From Motilibacter rhizosphaerae (lineage in GTDB: Bacteria > Actinomycetota > Actinomycetes > Motilibacterales > Motilibacteraceae): a DNA stretch of 64,000 nucleotides. Below, piece after piece: positions 57,490 through 64,000 of the stretch. How positions within the stretch are numbered: position 1 is the first letter of the stretch; each line of letters opens with the position of its first letter. The DNA is taken from positions 682,001 through 746,000 of the forward strand of contig NZ_SGXD01000001.1 of NCBI RefSeq assembly GCF_004216915.1. Reading direction: 5' to 3'. The notes beneath the pieces were generated by a model. It worked only from the letters and a program-made list of their open reading frames with translations. It was not told the DNA's origin and did not search any database. The position numbers were made by a program, and so were the translations under genes.

Positions 57490-58989
57490 TCAGGCGGCGC
57501 AGGGTTGGGCTTCTGGCCGTGTTTCGTAGACCCGGCCGAGGGGTGTTCGGTGGGCGATGGTGCCGTCGGGGAGGGGGGTGGTGGTCCAGCCCCACCAGGT
57601 CTTGAGGTTGTGATGCAGCCGGCACCGGGGGCAGAGGTTGCGGCAGGTGGTGTGGCCGCCGCCCGGGTCGTCGAGATCGCCAGTGCCTGGAGCTTCGTGG
57701 TTGAAGGGCACGGTGTGGTCGACGTCGCAGCGGCTCGCCGGGACCGAGCACGTCGGGTGCCCGCAGTGCAGCCACAGCGCCGTCACCCGTGCGCGCTGGG
57801 CTGCGGTGGGTTGGTAGCGGAGTCGGTGGAGGTCCAACAGCCGGCCGTCGGGGTCGGTGATCGCGAGCTGCCAGGTCCCGTCGCTCGCGAGCAGGCGGCC
57901 GAGGTCGGCGGGGATCGGGCCGTGACCCATCAGGTGAGCGGGGTCCTCGGCGAGGCCGAGGAGCGTGGCGGCGGAGATCTGCACCTGCACCGCGACCGGC
58001 GCCGCCGTCCTTCTCAGCGCAGGGAGGAAGTCGCCGTCCGCGGTCGGGTCGAGCAGCACGGAGCACACCGCGACGAGCGCGTCGGCGCGTGACCCGGCCC
58101 TCGCCCCGAACCCGCGGTCGACGGTGGGCAGGTCGCGGGCGATCCGGTCGAGCGCGCCGCACACGACCTGCGCCTCGTCGGCGGTGAGCAGGGCACGGAT
58201 CTCCGCCATCCCGTCGGGCAGCGAGGTGATCCGGACGGCGCGCTGCTGCACGGCGTCGGCGTGCCGCTCCGCCGCGCCGCGGGGGTCGAGCTTGGCGACC
58301 GCGCGGCGCAGGTCGCGGCGCAGCTCGCTGACCGTCCGCTCCGGGGCGCGGCGCAGCACCGCCGCCTCGAGCGCTGGGATGGACTCGTCGGCCAGCACGG
58401 ACGCCTCGTCGACCACCACCCGGGCGTGGGCGGGGGAGAGGTGGCCCTCGGTGAGCAGCCACCGCGTACCCGGGTGGCGGCTCGTCAGCAGCAGCGCGCC
58501 GTCCACCATCGCGGCGGTACCGCGCTCGGTCATCCGCAGCGCGAGCGCCATCTCCGCCCGCGCGGACGCCTTCGCCCCACCACCTCGTGCAGCGCCCGGC
58601 ACGGTCTTCGCGGTAGCCGTCGTGATCTGCCCGTAGGCCGAGGCGATCAGCTCCGCCTTGACCGCGGCCGCGACAGACTCCACCCGCGCGCACGCCTGCA
58701 CCAGCGCCAGCCGAGCGTCGGCGAGGACCACGGACTCCGGCCGTGGCGCCGTCGCACCCGTACCGCCGAGCGCCCCATCAGACAGGGTCGGTTCGCCGGC
58801 GAGCGCCCACGACCGCAGCAGACCCTCGTCGCGACTCAGCTGCTGCACCAGCGACAGCAGCATCGGCCCCGCGGCGACCTGCTCCAACGCCCTCGCGAAC
58901 GGCAGCCCCGGTCCGGGCAGCGCAACGACCCCGGGCACGGGGCGGACGGGCAACCCGTTGCTCCGCCCAGGACCGTTGTTCGAACGCAA
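57490..58989 (-). CDS. DUF222/HNH nuclease domain protein (13E12-like)
   Basis: 499-aa protein of the actinobacterial DUF222-HNH family. The DUF222 part (about 60-330) contains LVQACARVESVAAAVKAELI and TEGHLSPAHARVVVDEASVL. The HNH site near the C-terminus has CDVDHTVPFNH and CPRCRLHHNLKTWWGW. The TTG at 58989 is chosen because TAGTAT lies six bases upstream and no nearer start fits; the TTG itself sits inside a LexA-type box. In mycobacteria several members of this family are DNA-damage induced. Their role is not established. It interrupts the flagellar cluster after motB. Confidence 0.85.
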   Translation of the reverse strand: MRSNNGPGRSNGLPVRPVPGVVALPGPGLPFARALEQVAAGPMLLSLVQQLSRDEGLLRSWALAGEPTLSDGALGGTGATAPRPESVVLADARLALVQACARVESVAAAVKAELIASAYGQITTATAKTVPGAARGGGAKASARAEMALALRMTERGTAAMVDGALLLTSRHPGTRWLLTEGHLSPAHARVVVDEASVLADESIPALEAAVLRRAPERTVSELRRDLRRAVAKLDPRGAAERHADAVQQRAVRITSLPDGMAEIRALLTADEAQVVCGALDRIARDLPTVDRGFGARAGSRADALVAVCSVLLDPTADGDFLPALRRTAAPVAVQVQISAATLLGLAEDPAHLMGHGPIPADLGRLLASDGTWQLAITDPDGRLLDLHRLRYQPTAAQRARVTALWLHCGHPTCSVPASRCDVDHTVPFNHEAPGTGDLDDPGGGHTTCRNLCPRCRLHHNLKTWWGWTTTPLPDGTIAHRTPLGRVYETRPEAQPCAA

Positions 58990-58996
58990 GTTCGAA
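58979..58996. promoter_or_regulatory. SOS (LexA) box of the DUF222/HNH gene
   Basis: The perfect palindrome TTCGAAC-N4-GTTCGAA matches the gram-positive LexA box CGAAC-N4-GTTCG. It covers the presumed start codon and abuts the TAGTAT -10, so LexA binding would block initiation directly. Confidence 0.8.
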
Positions 58997-59719
58997 TACT
59001 ACTCCGACGAGACGGGCGGAGCAAGGGCTGCGGAAGGTGGAGGCAACCCGACGCTTGGGGGCGCCGCGCCGGGGTTCCCGGGCCCGTCGGCTCCCGCGGC
59101 CTCGAAAGGCACCTCGTCCCGCCCGCAGTACCCGCTCGGCGAGTCACCGCCGGAGGGGAGGGGGTGGTCACCGCTTGGTGACAGAGGTGCCGCTGGGGCC
59201 CTGGCCGTGCCCCCCGCACCATCTGGCCGCCTGCTGACGGTGCGCGAGCGCTGCGCCCTCGCCAGCTCCCGCCGTTCACGGAGGGCGCTGCCCGCGGGAA
59301 CCGCGACCGCGGATCCCCGGAGCGGCGATGACGCCCAAGATCTGCATGATCACGAGGAAGGGGTGGCCCCAGGACGTGCATGATCGCGGCAGGGTCGGTT
59401 CGGCGCCTCGCCGCGGCGCCAAGCCCCGGGACCCGCGCCCCCGCCGCGGGGATGACGCCCACAACGTGCATGATCACGGGGCAAGCAGCTCCCCAAGAAG
59501 CGCATGATCACGGGAGGGTCGGTGGTGGCCCCACGCCGGCGCCGAGCCCCTGCTCCTGGTCCCGCCTCCCGCCCTGCCCAGGACGTGCATGATCACGGGG
59601 ACGGGGTGGCCGCCAGGACGTGCATGATCACGGCAGGGTCGGTCGGGTGATCGCCGCGCGGGTCGGCTGGTCGAGGGCGCGCTACCCCCGACCTTCCTCT
59701 CTACCCCCGCCCCTCCTCG
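58997..59719. other. Intergenic region without recognisable genes
   Basis: About 720 bases lie between the HNH gene and the lacI gene. The first 340 bases show no coding signal or motif I can name. The second half holds six copies of the CGTGCATGATCACGG motif. The last part is C-rich and made of short direct repeats that run into the 3' end of lacI. Open frames here look like GC-driven shadows. Confidence 0.6.
59341..59634. repeat. Cluster of six CGTGCATGATCACGG motifs
   Basis: Copies start near 59341, 59372, 59464, 59499, 59581 and 59616, all in the same orientation and with irregular spacing (32-92 bases). The core TGCATGATCACG varies at one or two bases. An inverted pair lies 57 kb away at 1700-1749. 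No cas genes and no regular spacing, so this is not CRISPR. Confidence 0.8.
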
Positions 59720-59770
59720 CTACTCCCGACCTTCCTCGCTACCCCGCCCCTCCTCGCTACTCCCGCCCCG
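59690..59770. repeat. C-rich direct repeats at the lacI 3' end
   Basis: The units CTCCTCGCTACTCCCG and CTTCCTCGCTACCCCG alternate. They encode the odd SSEEGRGSEEGRE tail of the LacI protein, so the stop codon of that gene lies in repetitive DNA. Confidence 0.6.
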
Positions 59771-60820
59771 CGTGCTCTGCCGCGGCACGAGCGCGTAGTC
59801 CACGAGGATCTCCTCCCCCCGGCCCGTACGCGCCCCCTCCACGCGTCCGAGCAGGCGGTCCACGGCCTCGCGGGCGATTGCGGCCTTATCGGGCGAGACC
59901 GTGCTGATGGTCGGGTTCGAGTAGCGGCCGTCCTCGATGTCGTCGTAGCCCACGACCGCGACGTCGTCCGGCACGCGCAGGCCGACGCGGTGCAGGACGT
60001 GCACGGCGCCGAGGGCGACGAGGTCGCTGTAGGCGAAGACCGCGTCGGGCGGGTCGGGGAGCGCGAGCAGGGCCTCCATCGCCCGCGCCCCGTCGGCCCG
60101 GTTGAAGCGCGGGGTCTGCACGACGAGCGACTCGTCGACGGGCAGGCCGGCCTCGGCCAGCGCCTGCCGGTAGCCCTCGGTGCGCCGCTGGGCGGCCTCG
60201 CCGGTGCGGTACGGCTGGTCGCCGATCGCCGCGATGCGGCGCCGGCCGCAGGCCACGAGGTGGCGCACCGCGTCGCGCGACGCGGCGACGTCGTCGATGC
60301 CGACGTGGTCGAAGCCCCCGTCGGAGCTGCGCTCGCCGAGCACGACGAGCGGGAGCGCCTGGTCGCGGTCGCGCAGCTCGTCCTGGGAGAGGCCGAGCGG
60401 GCTGAACAGCATGCCGTCGTAGCGCAGCCCCCTGCTCCTGCGCCGCAGCAGCGCGGCCTCGTGCCGCGGGTCGCCGTCGGTCTGGTCGATGAGCACGTCG
60501 TAGCCGCGGGTGCGCGCACGCGGGATCACGGCCTGGAGCAGCTCCGAGAAGTACGGCGTGTCGAGGTACGGCACCACCACGAGGATCTGGCCCGACCGGC
60601 CGTTGGCGAGGCTGCGCGCCAGCAGGTTCGGCTGGTAGTCCAGCTGCGCCAGTGCGCGCTCGACCTTGGCGCGGGTGTCGGGCGTGACCCGGGCGTACCC
60701 GTTGACGACGTTCGACACCGTGCGGGGCGACACGCCGGCCAGCTCGGCGACGTCGCGCAGGGTGGGGTCGCGCACCGCGGGGGCGGGCACGAGCCGGTCC
60801 TCGCGCGGCGTGGCGCTCAC
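59720..60820 (-). CDS. LacI-family transcription regulator of the sugar ABC operon
   Basis: 366-aa repressor. The DNA-binding part has TLRDVAELAGVSPRTVSNVV and NGYARVTPDTRAKVERAL, with the hinge helix QPNLLARSLAN. The periplasmic-binding-protein-like domain (LVVVPYLDTPYFSELLQAVI, VFAYSDLVALGAVHVLHRVG, VVGYDDIEDGRYSNPTISTV) senses a sugar. The GTG at 60820 follows GGAGGA. The last 13 residues are Glu/Gly/Ser repeats. It is divergent from the ABC operon, with operator-like palindromes between. Confidence 0.9.
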   Translation of the reverse strand: MSATPREDRLVPAPAVRDPTLRDVAELAGVSPRTVSNVVNGYARVTPDTRAKVERALAQLDYQPNLLARSLANGRSGQILVVVPYLDTPYFSELLQAVIPRARTRGYDVLIDQTDGDPRHEAALLRRRSRGLRYDGMLFSPLGLSQDELRDRDQALPLVVLGERSSDGGFDHVGIDDVAASRDAVRHLVACGRRRIAAIGDQPYRTGEAAQRRTEGYRQALAEAGLPVDESLVVQTPRFNRADGARAMEALLALPDPPDAVFAYSDLVALGAVHVLHRVGLRVPDDVAVVGYDDIEDGRYSNPTISTVSPDKAAIAREAVDRLLGRVEGARTGRGEEILVDYALVPRQSTRGGSSEEGRGSEEGRE

Positions 60821-60890
60821 GGGCGGCTCCTCCGTCGGGGGTGCCGCGGGCCGCGGCGGGTCACGATGCAGAAACGTTAGCGGACAGGTC

Positions 60891-60904
60891 TTGCAGCGGT
60901 GCAA
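60891..60904. promoter_or_regulatory. LacI-type operator 1
   Basis: TTGCAGCGGTGCAA is an imperfect palindrome (12 of 14 positions symmetric) between lacI and the ABC operon, 34 bases centre-to-centre from operator 2. Confidence 0.6.
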
Positions 60905-60923
60905 AATCCGCGGCACACTCGCT

Positions 60924-60939
60924 TTTGCAGCGCCGCAAA
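60924..60939. promoter_or_regulatory. LacI-type operator 2
   Basis: TTTGCAGCGCCGCAAA is a near-perfect palindrome with a central CG pair, as typical for LacI-family sites. Confidence 0.65.
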
Positions 60940-61024
60940 GCGCGGAGCGCAGGAGGGGGACCAGGGCCTCCTCGGCGGTGCAGCACGTTCCGACCCTTCC
61001 GGCCCGCCTGGGCCACGGCTTCAT

Positions 61025-61039
61025 TTGGTAGCGCTAACA
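61025..61039. promoter_or_regulatory. LacI-type operator 3 near the operon start
   Basis: TTGGTAGCGCTAACA contains the palindromic TAGCGCTA core found at many LacI-family operators. It lies 24 bases before the binding-protein ATG. Confidence 0.65.
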
Positions 61040-61062
61040 TGCGCGTCGACAGGAGGAAGTCC

Positions 61063-62469
61063 ATGAGCAAGCAGCGACGCTTGTCCCCCCGCGGAGCCGC
61101 AGGGCGCGCGCTGGTCGGCGTGGTCGCGCTCGGCGCGCTCGCCACCGGCTGCAGCAGCGGCGCGAGCTCCACCAGCACCACCGCTGCAGGCGGCTCGGCC
61201 GCGCCGGCAGCGAGCTCGGCCGGAGCGGCGAGCACCGGCAGCGGGGGCGCCCCCGGTGCCGTGCACATCAAGGTCTGGGCGTGGTACCCCGAGTTCAAGA
61301 GCGTCGTGGACGCGTTCAACGCCTCGCACAAGGACATCCAGGTCGACTGGACCAACGTCGGCACCGGCCCCGACCAGTACGCCAAGCTGAAGACGGCGTT
61401 CAAGGCCGGTAGCGGAGCGCCGGACGTCGCCATGGTGGAGTTCCAGGAGCTCCCGAGCTTCGAGATCCTCGGCAAGCTGACGGACATGGGCAAGTACGGC
61501 GCGAACGACGACAAGTCGCTCTACGCCGACTGGGCGTGGACGCAGGCGACCGACGGCGACAAGGTCTACGCGATCCCGGTCGACGGCGGCCCCATGGCGC
61601 TGATGTACCGCAAGGACCTCTTCGACAAGTACCAGATCCCGGTCCCGAAGACGTGGGACGAGTACGCCGCCGATGCCGCGAAGATCCACGCCGCCGACTC
61701 GAAGGCCTACATCGCCAGCTTCGGCAAGGACGGCGGCTGGATCAACGGGCTGATGTGGCAGGCGGGCTGCAAGCCCTACACGTACTCCTTCAACACGGCC
61801 AAGGACACCGTCGGGGTCAACCTGACGGCACCCGCCTGCAAGAAGGTCTTCGACTACTACGGCGACCTGGAGAAGAAGGGGCTGTTCGGCAAGGACCCGT
61901 TCTTCACCGCGGACATGAACGCCGCCCTGGACAGCGGGAAGTACTGGACGTGGGCGTCCGCGGGCTGGACCCCCGGCTACCTCGCCGGCTCGCTGAAGAA
62001 GACCGCCGGCAAGTGGGCCGTGGCGCCGATGCCGCAGTGGACCGCCGGTGGCACGGCCAACTCCGACTGGGGCGGCTCGACGTTCACCGTGACGACCCAG
62101 ACCAAGCACCCGAAGGAGGCGACCATCGTCGCGCGGGAGCTGTTCGGGAAGTCGCAGGCGGCCTGGGACATCGGCGTCAACAAGGCGTTCCTCTACCCGC
62201 TGGTCAAGCAGGTCGCCGACTCGCCGGCCTTCACCGACAAGGCGTACGACTTCTTCGGCGGTCAGAAGGTCAACCAGATCTACGTCCCCGCCTCCAACGG
62301 CATCGGTGACTTCCAGTACTCCCCGTTCCAGGACTTCGTCTTCAGCACGCTGAACGACAACTCGGCGGCGGCGCTCGCCGGCAAGAAGGACTGGTCCTCG
62401 GTGCTGGACGACACGCAGAAGACGATCAGCGACTACGCGAAGCAGCAGGGCTTCAAGGTCACCCAGTAG
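61063..62469 (+). CDS. Sugar ABC transporter substrate-binding lipoprotein
   Basis: 468-aa family 1 solute-binding protein. A basic N-terminus and hydrophobic stretch precede the lipobox LATGC (about residues 26-30), then a Ser/Ala/Gly linker. HIKVWAWYPEFKSVVDAFNA starts the mature fold, with MALMYRKDLFDKYQIPVPKT and WDEYAADAAKIHAADSK in typical places. The ATG at 61063 follows AGGAGGA; an ATG eight codons upstream lacks such a site. It captures a carbohydrate outside the membrane for the two permeases downstream. The sugar is unknown. Confidence 0.92.
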   Translation: MSKQRRLSPRGAAGRALVGVVALGALATGCSSGASSTSTTAAGGSAAPAASSAGAASTGSGGAPGAVHIKVWAWYPEFKSVVDAFNASHKDIQVDWTNVGTGPDQYAKLKTAFKAGSGAPDVAMVEFQELPSFEILGKLTDMGKYGANDDKSLYADWAWTQATDGDKVYAIPVDGGPMALMYRKDLFDKYQIPVPKTWDEYAADAAKIHAADSKAYIASFGKDGGWINGLMWQAGCKPYTYSFNTAKDTVGVNLTAPACKKVFDYYGDLEKKGLFGKDPFFTADMNAALDSGKYWTWASAGWTPGYLAGSLKKTAGKWAVAPMPQWTAGGTANSDWGGSTFTVTTQTKHPKEATIVARELFGKSQAAWDIGVNKAFLYPLVKQVADSPAFTDKAYDFFGGQKVNQIYVPASNGIGDFQYSPFQDFVFSTLNDNSAAALAGKKDWSSVLDDTQKTISDYAKQQGFKVTQ

Positions 62470-62476
62470 CCCCGGC

Positions 62477-62511
62477 GCGGGCGGCAGCGGACGACCGCCG
62501 CTGCCGCCCGC
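62477..62511 (+). terminator. Hairpin between binding-protein and permease genes
   Basis: A perfect 14-bp stem (GCGGGCGGCAGCGG) with a 7-base loop in the 80-base gap. As in other sugar operons, it probably raises binding-protein expression relative to the permeases. Confidence 0.6.
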
Positions 62512-62549
62512 AGACGCCGAAGAAGCCCCGTCCTCGAGGAGGAGGTCCC

Positions 62550-63509
62550 ATGAGCTCGACCCTGCGAGCCCCGGTCGAGGCCGCACCGCCCGCCCGGCCC
62601 GCGGCACCTGCGCAAGCCCGGCGTCGCCCGTCCCACCAGCGGCGCCAGTCCCTGGCCGGCGTGCTGTTCGTCCTGCCGTTCCTCGTCGTCGTGGTGGTCT
62701 TCCTGGCGCTGCCGCTGGGCTTCGCGCTCTGGCTGAGCCTCCACACCTCGAGCCTGGCGCTGGGCGACCACTTCAGCGGGCTCGACAACTACCGGCAGGC
62801 CTTCACCGACCCGGTGTTCCTCGCCGGCGTCCGGCGGGTCGTGCTGTTCGGCGTCGTCCAGATCCCCGTGATGCTGGGCATCGCGCTCGCCGGCGCCCTC
62901 GCGCTCGATGCGATCAGCACCCGCATGGCGACGGTCTACCGCTTCATCGCCTTCATGCCGTACGCCGTCCCCGCCGTCATCGGCGCGCTCATGTGGGGCT
63001 TCCTCTACAGCAAGACGTTCGGCCCCTTCGCCGGCGTGGGCAAGCTCCTCGGTGGCGGCCCGCTCGACTTCTTCGGCGGCTCGCTGCTCCTGGCGTCGCT
63101 CGGGAACATCGTGACCTGGGCCTGGACCGGCTACAACATGATCGTGCTGTACGCCGCGCTGCAGGGAGTCCCGCGCGAGATGTACGAGGCCGCCGTCCTG
63201 GACGGCGCGTCCCACGTGCAGATCGCCCTGCGGGTGAAGGTGCCGGCGATCCGGCAGGCGCTCTCGCTGGCGGTCATCTTCACGGTCATCGGCACCATGC
63301 AGTTCTTCACGGAGCCCTCGATCATGGCGCGCTTCGCGCCGGACATCGACGCGGGCTACACCCCGAACCTCTACGCCTACGCCCAGGCCTTCCGGTTCTC
63401 GGCCTTCAACTACTCGGCCGCGATCTCGTTCACGCTCGGCCTCGTGGTGTTCGTCATCTCCTACGCGTTCGTCTTCGTCAACCGCAGAAGGGCGGCCCGG
63501 ACGCCGTGA
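62550..63509 (+). CDS. Sugar ABC transporter permease, MalF type
   Basis: 319-aa inner-membrane permease with six predicted helices after a Pro/Arg-rich N-terminus of about 30 residues. The EAA loop that docks the ATPase reads EMYEAAVLDGASHVQIALRV, followed by KVPAIRQ. The ATG follows GAGGAGGAGG. It overlaps the second permease gene as GTGA. Confidence 0.92.
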   Translation: MSSTLRAPVEAAPPARPAAPAQARRRPSHQRRQSLAGVLFVLPFLVVVVVFLALPLGFALWLSLHTSSLALGDHFSGLDNYRQAFTDPVFLAGVRRVVLFGVVQIPVMLGIALAGALALDAISTRMATVYRFIAFMPYAVPAVIGALMWGFLYSKTFGPFAGVGKLLGGGPLDFFGGSLLLASLGNIVTWAWTGYNMIVLYAALQGVPREMYEAAVLDGASHVQIALRVKVPAIRQALSLAVIFTVIGTMQFFTEPSIMARFAPDIDAGYTPNLYAYAQAFRFSAFNYSAAISFTLGLVVFVISYAFVFVNRRRAARTP

Positions 63510-64000
63510 CCATCACCAGTGCCCCCAGCCGGCGCCGCCCGCTCTCGGAGCCGCGTACGCGCCTCGCCCACACGCTGATGGCGGTCGGCGTGCTCTACTT
63601 CGCCGTGCCGCTGGTGTGGATCGTCATCGCGGCGACCAAGAGCCAGCCGGACCTGCTCTCGACGCCGGCGCTGTCGTTCTCGACGAAGTTCAACCTGTTC
63701 TCGAACCTCCACGACCTGTTCGCGGAGGAGAACGGGATCTACGGCCGCTGGCTGCTCAACACCGCGCTCTACGCCGGCGGCGGTGCCGTGGGCGCCACGG
63801 TGCTCTCGGCGCTCGCGGGCTACGGCCTGGCCCGGTTCTCGTTCCCGGGCAAGCAGTTCTTCGAGAGCGCGCTGCTCGGCATGGTCATGGTGCCGGCGAC
63901 CGCGCTCGTGCTGCCGACGTACCTCCTCCTCTCGCACCTGCACCTGGTCGACACGGTCTGGGCGGTGATCCTGCCGTCGCTGCTCTCGCCGTTCGGGACC
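63506..64000 (+). CDS. Sugar ABC transporter permease, MalG type (cut by window end)
   Basis: Partial gene with 165 codons visible, starting at the GTG that overlaps the MalF-type stop. It has LAHTLMAVGVLYFAVPLVWI as the first helix, LLNTALYAGGGAVGATVLSA, and LAGYGLARFSFPGKQFFES, typical of MalG/CUT1 permeases. The EAA loop and the C-terminus lie beyond the window. It would pair with the MalF-type protein. Confidence 0.88.
   Translation, partial: MTITSAPSRRRPLSEPRTRLAHTLMAVGVLYFAVPLVWIVIAATKSQPDLLSTPALSFSTKFNLFSNLHDLFAEENGIYGRWLLNTALYAGGGAVGATVLSALAGYGLARFSFPGKQFFESALLGMVMVPATALVLPTYLLLSHLHLVDTVWAVILPSLLSPFGT

Noticed and set aside
59341-59634. CRISPR array
   Set aside because: The repeats are only about 15 bases, spacing is irregular, copies vary, and no cas genes are near.
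58997-59719. Small genes in the gap before lacI
   Set aside because: Open frames there have no ribosome site, no conserved domain and cross the repeat motifs.

Overview
The window comes from a motile, very GC-rich actinobacterium. The evidence is GC-rich third codon positions, frequent GTG starts, many 4-base start/stop overlaps, and leaderless-looking genes. Flagellar, chemotaxis and FliA genes with a FliW-CsrA pair fit a Motilibacter/Kineosporiaceae/Nocardioides-like lineage, but the genus is inference only.

Layout. 1-4.6 kb: a flavoprotein disulfide reductase, tRNA-Ser(GCT), a 14-helix drug exporter divergent from a CGNR regulator, and a NarL-type response regulator. 4.6-8.7 kb (minus strand): a compact RiPP locus. 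It holds a 65-residue precursor ending in its only Cys, a kinase-like protein, a HopA1-like lyase, a degenerate kinase paralogue, a LanD-type cysteine decarboxylase and an intramembrane M50 protease, in overlapping genes. 8.8-14.7 kb: a GntR operon, a PPK2 kinase, a DUF1349 protein and a GAF-type histidine kinase. 14.8-24.1 kb: chemotaxis genes (cheA, cheW, mcp, an unknown, cheB, cheR, cheY, cheX, a second cheY and a CheX-like protein). 24.1-27.7 kb (minus): flgN-flgK-flgL-fliW-csrA. 27.9-34.7 kb: fliA, an FkbM methyltransferase and two large glycosyltransferases. 34.8-39.9 kb: five tandem flagellin genes, each with its own leader and terminator. 40-43.9 kb: FlaG-like, fliD, fliS, a FliT-like protein and a third glycosyltransferase. 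44-55 kb: flgBC-fliEFGHIJ, a peptidoglycan hydrolase, fliK, flgD and flgE. 55-57.4 kb: flbD-motA-motB. After 57.5 kb: a DUF222/HNH gene with an SOS box, a repeat-rich intergenic region, and a LacI-controlled sugar ABC operon cut by the window end.

How it works together. FliA-type promoters (TCAA/TCAG, 15-base spacer, G-C/T-CGAT-like -10) precede cheA, cheB, flgN, fliA, a glycosyltransferase, fliC1, flgB and flbD-motAB, so one sigma factor probably drives most of the island. All five flagellin leaders carry a short hairpin whose six-base loop is A-N-G-G-A-N, the recognition shape of CsrA, at the same distance from the start codon. With csrA and fliW in the same island, this predicts a FliW-CsrA-flagellin homeostasis circuit acting in parallel on five flagellins. 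The glycosyltransferases and FkbM methyltransferase flank the flagellins and probably decorate the filament.

The two most interesting items are the CsrA-type hairpins on all five flagellins and the RiPP locus, which looks like a class V lanthipeptide/thioamitide-type AviCys system without a YcaO protein. Genes for the export gate (fliPQR, flhAB), the C-ring (fliM, fliN) and an anti-sigma FlgM are not in the window.
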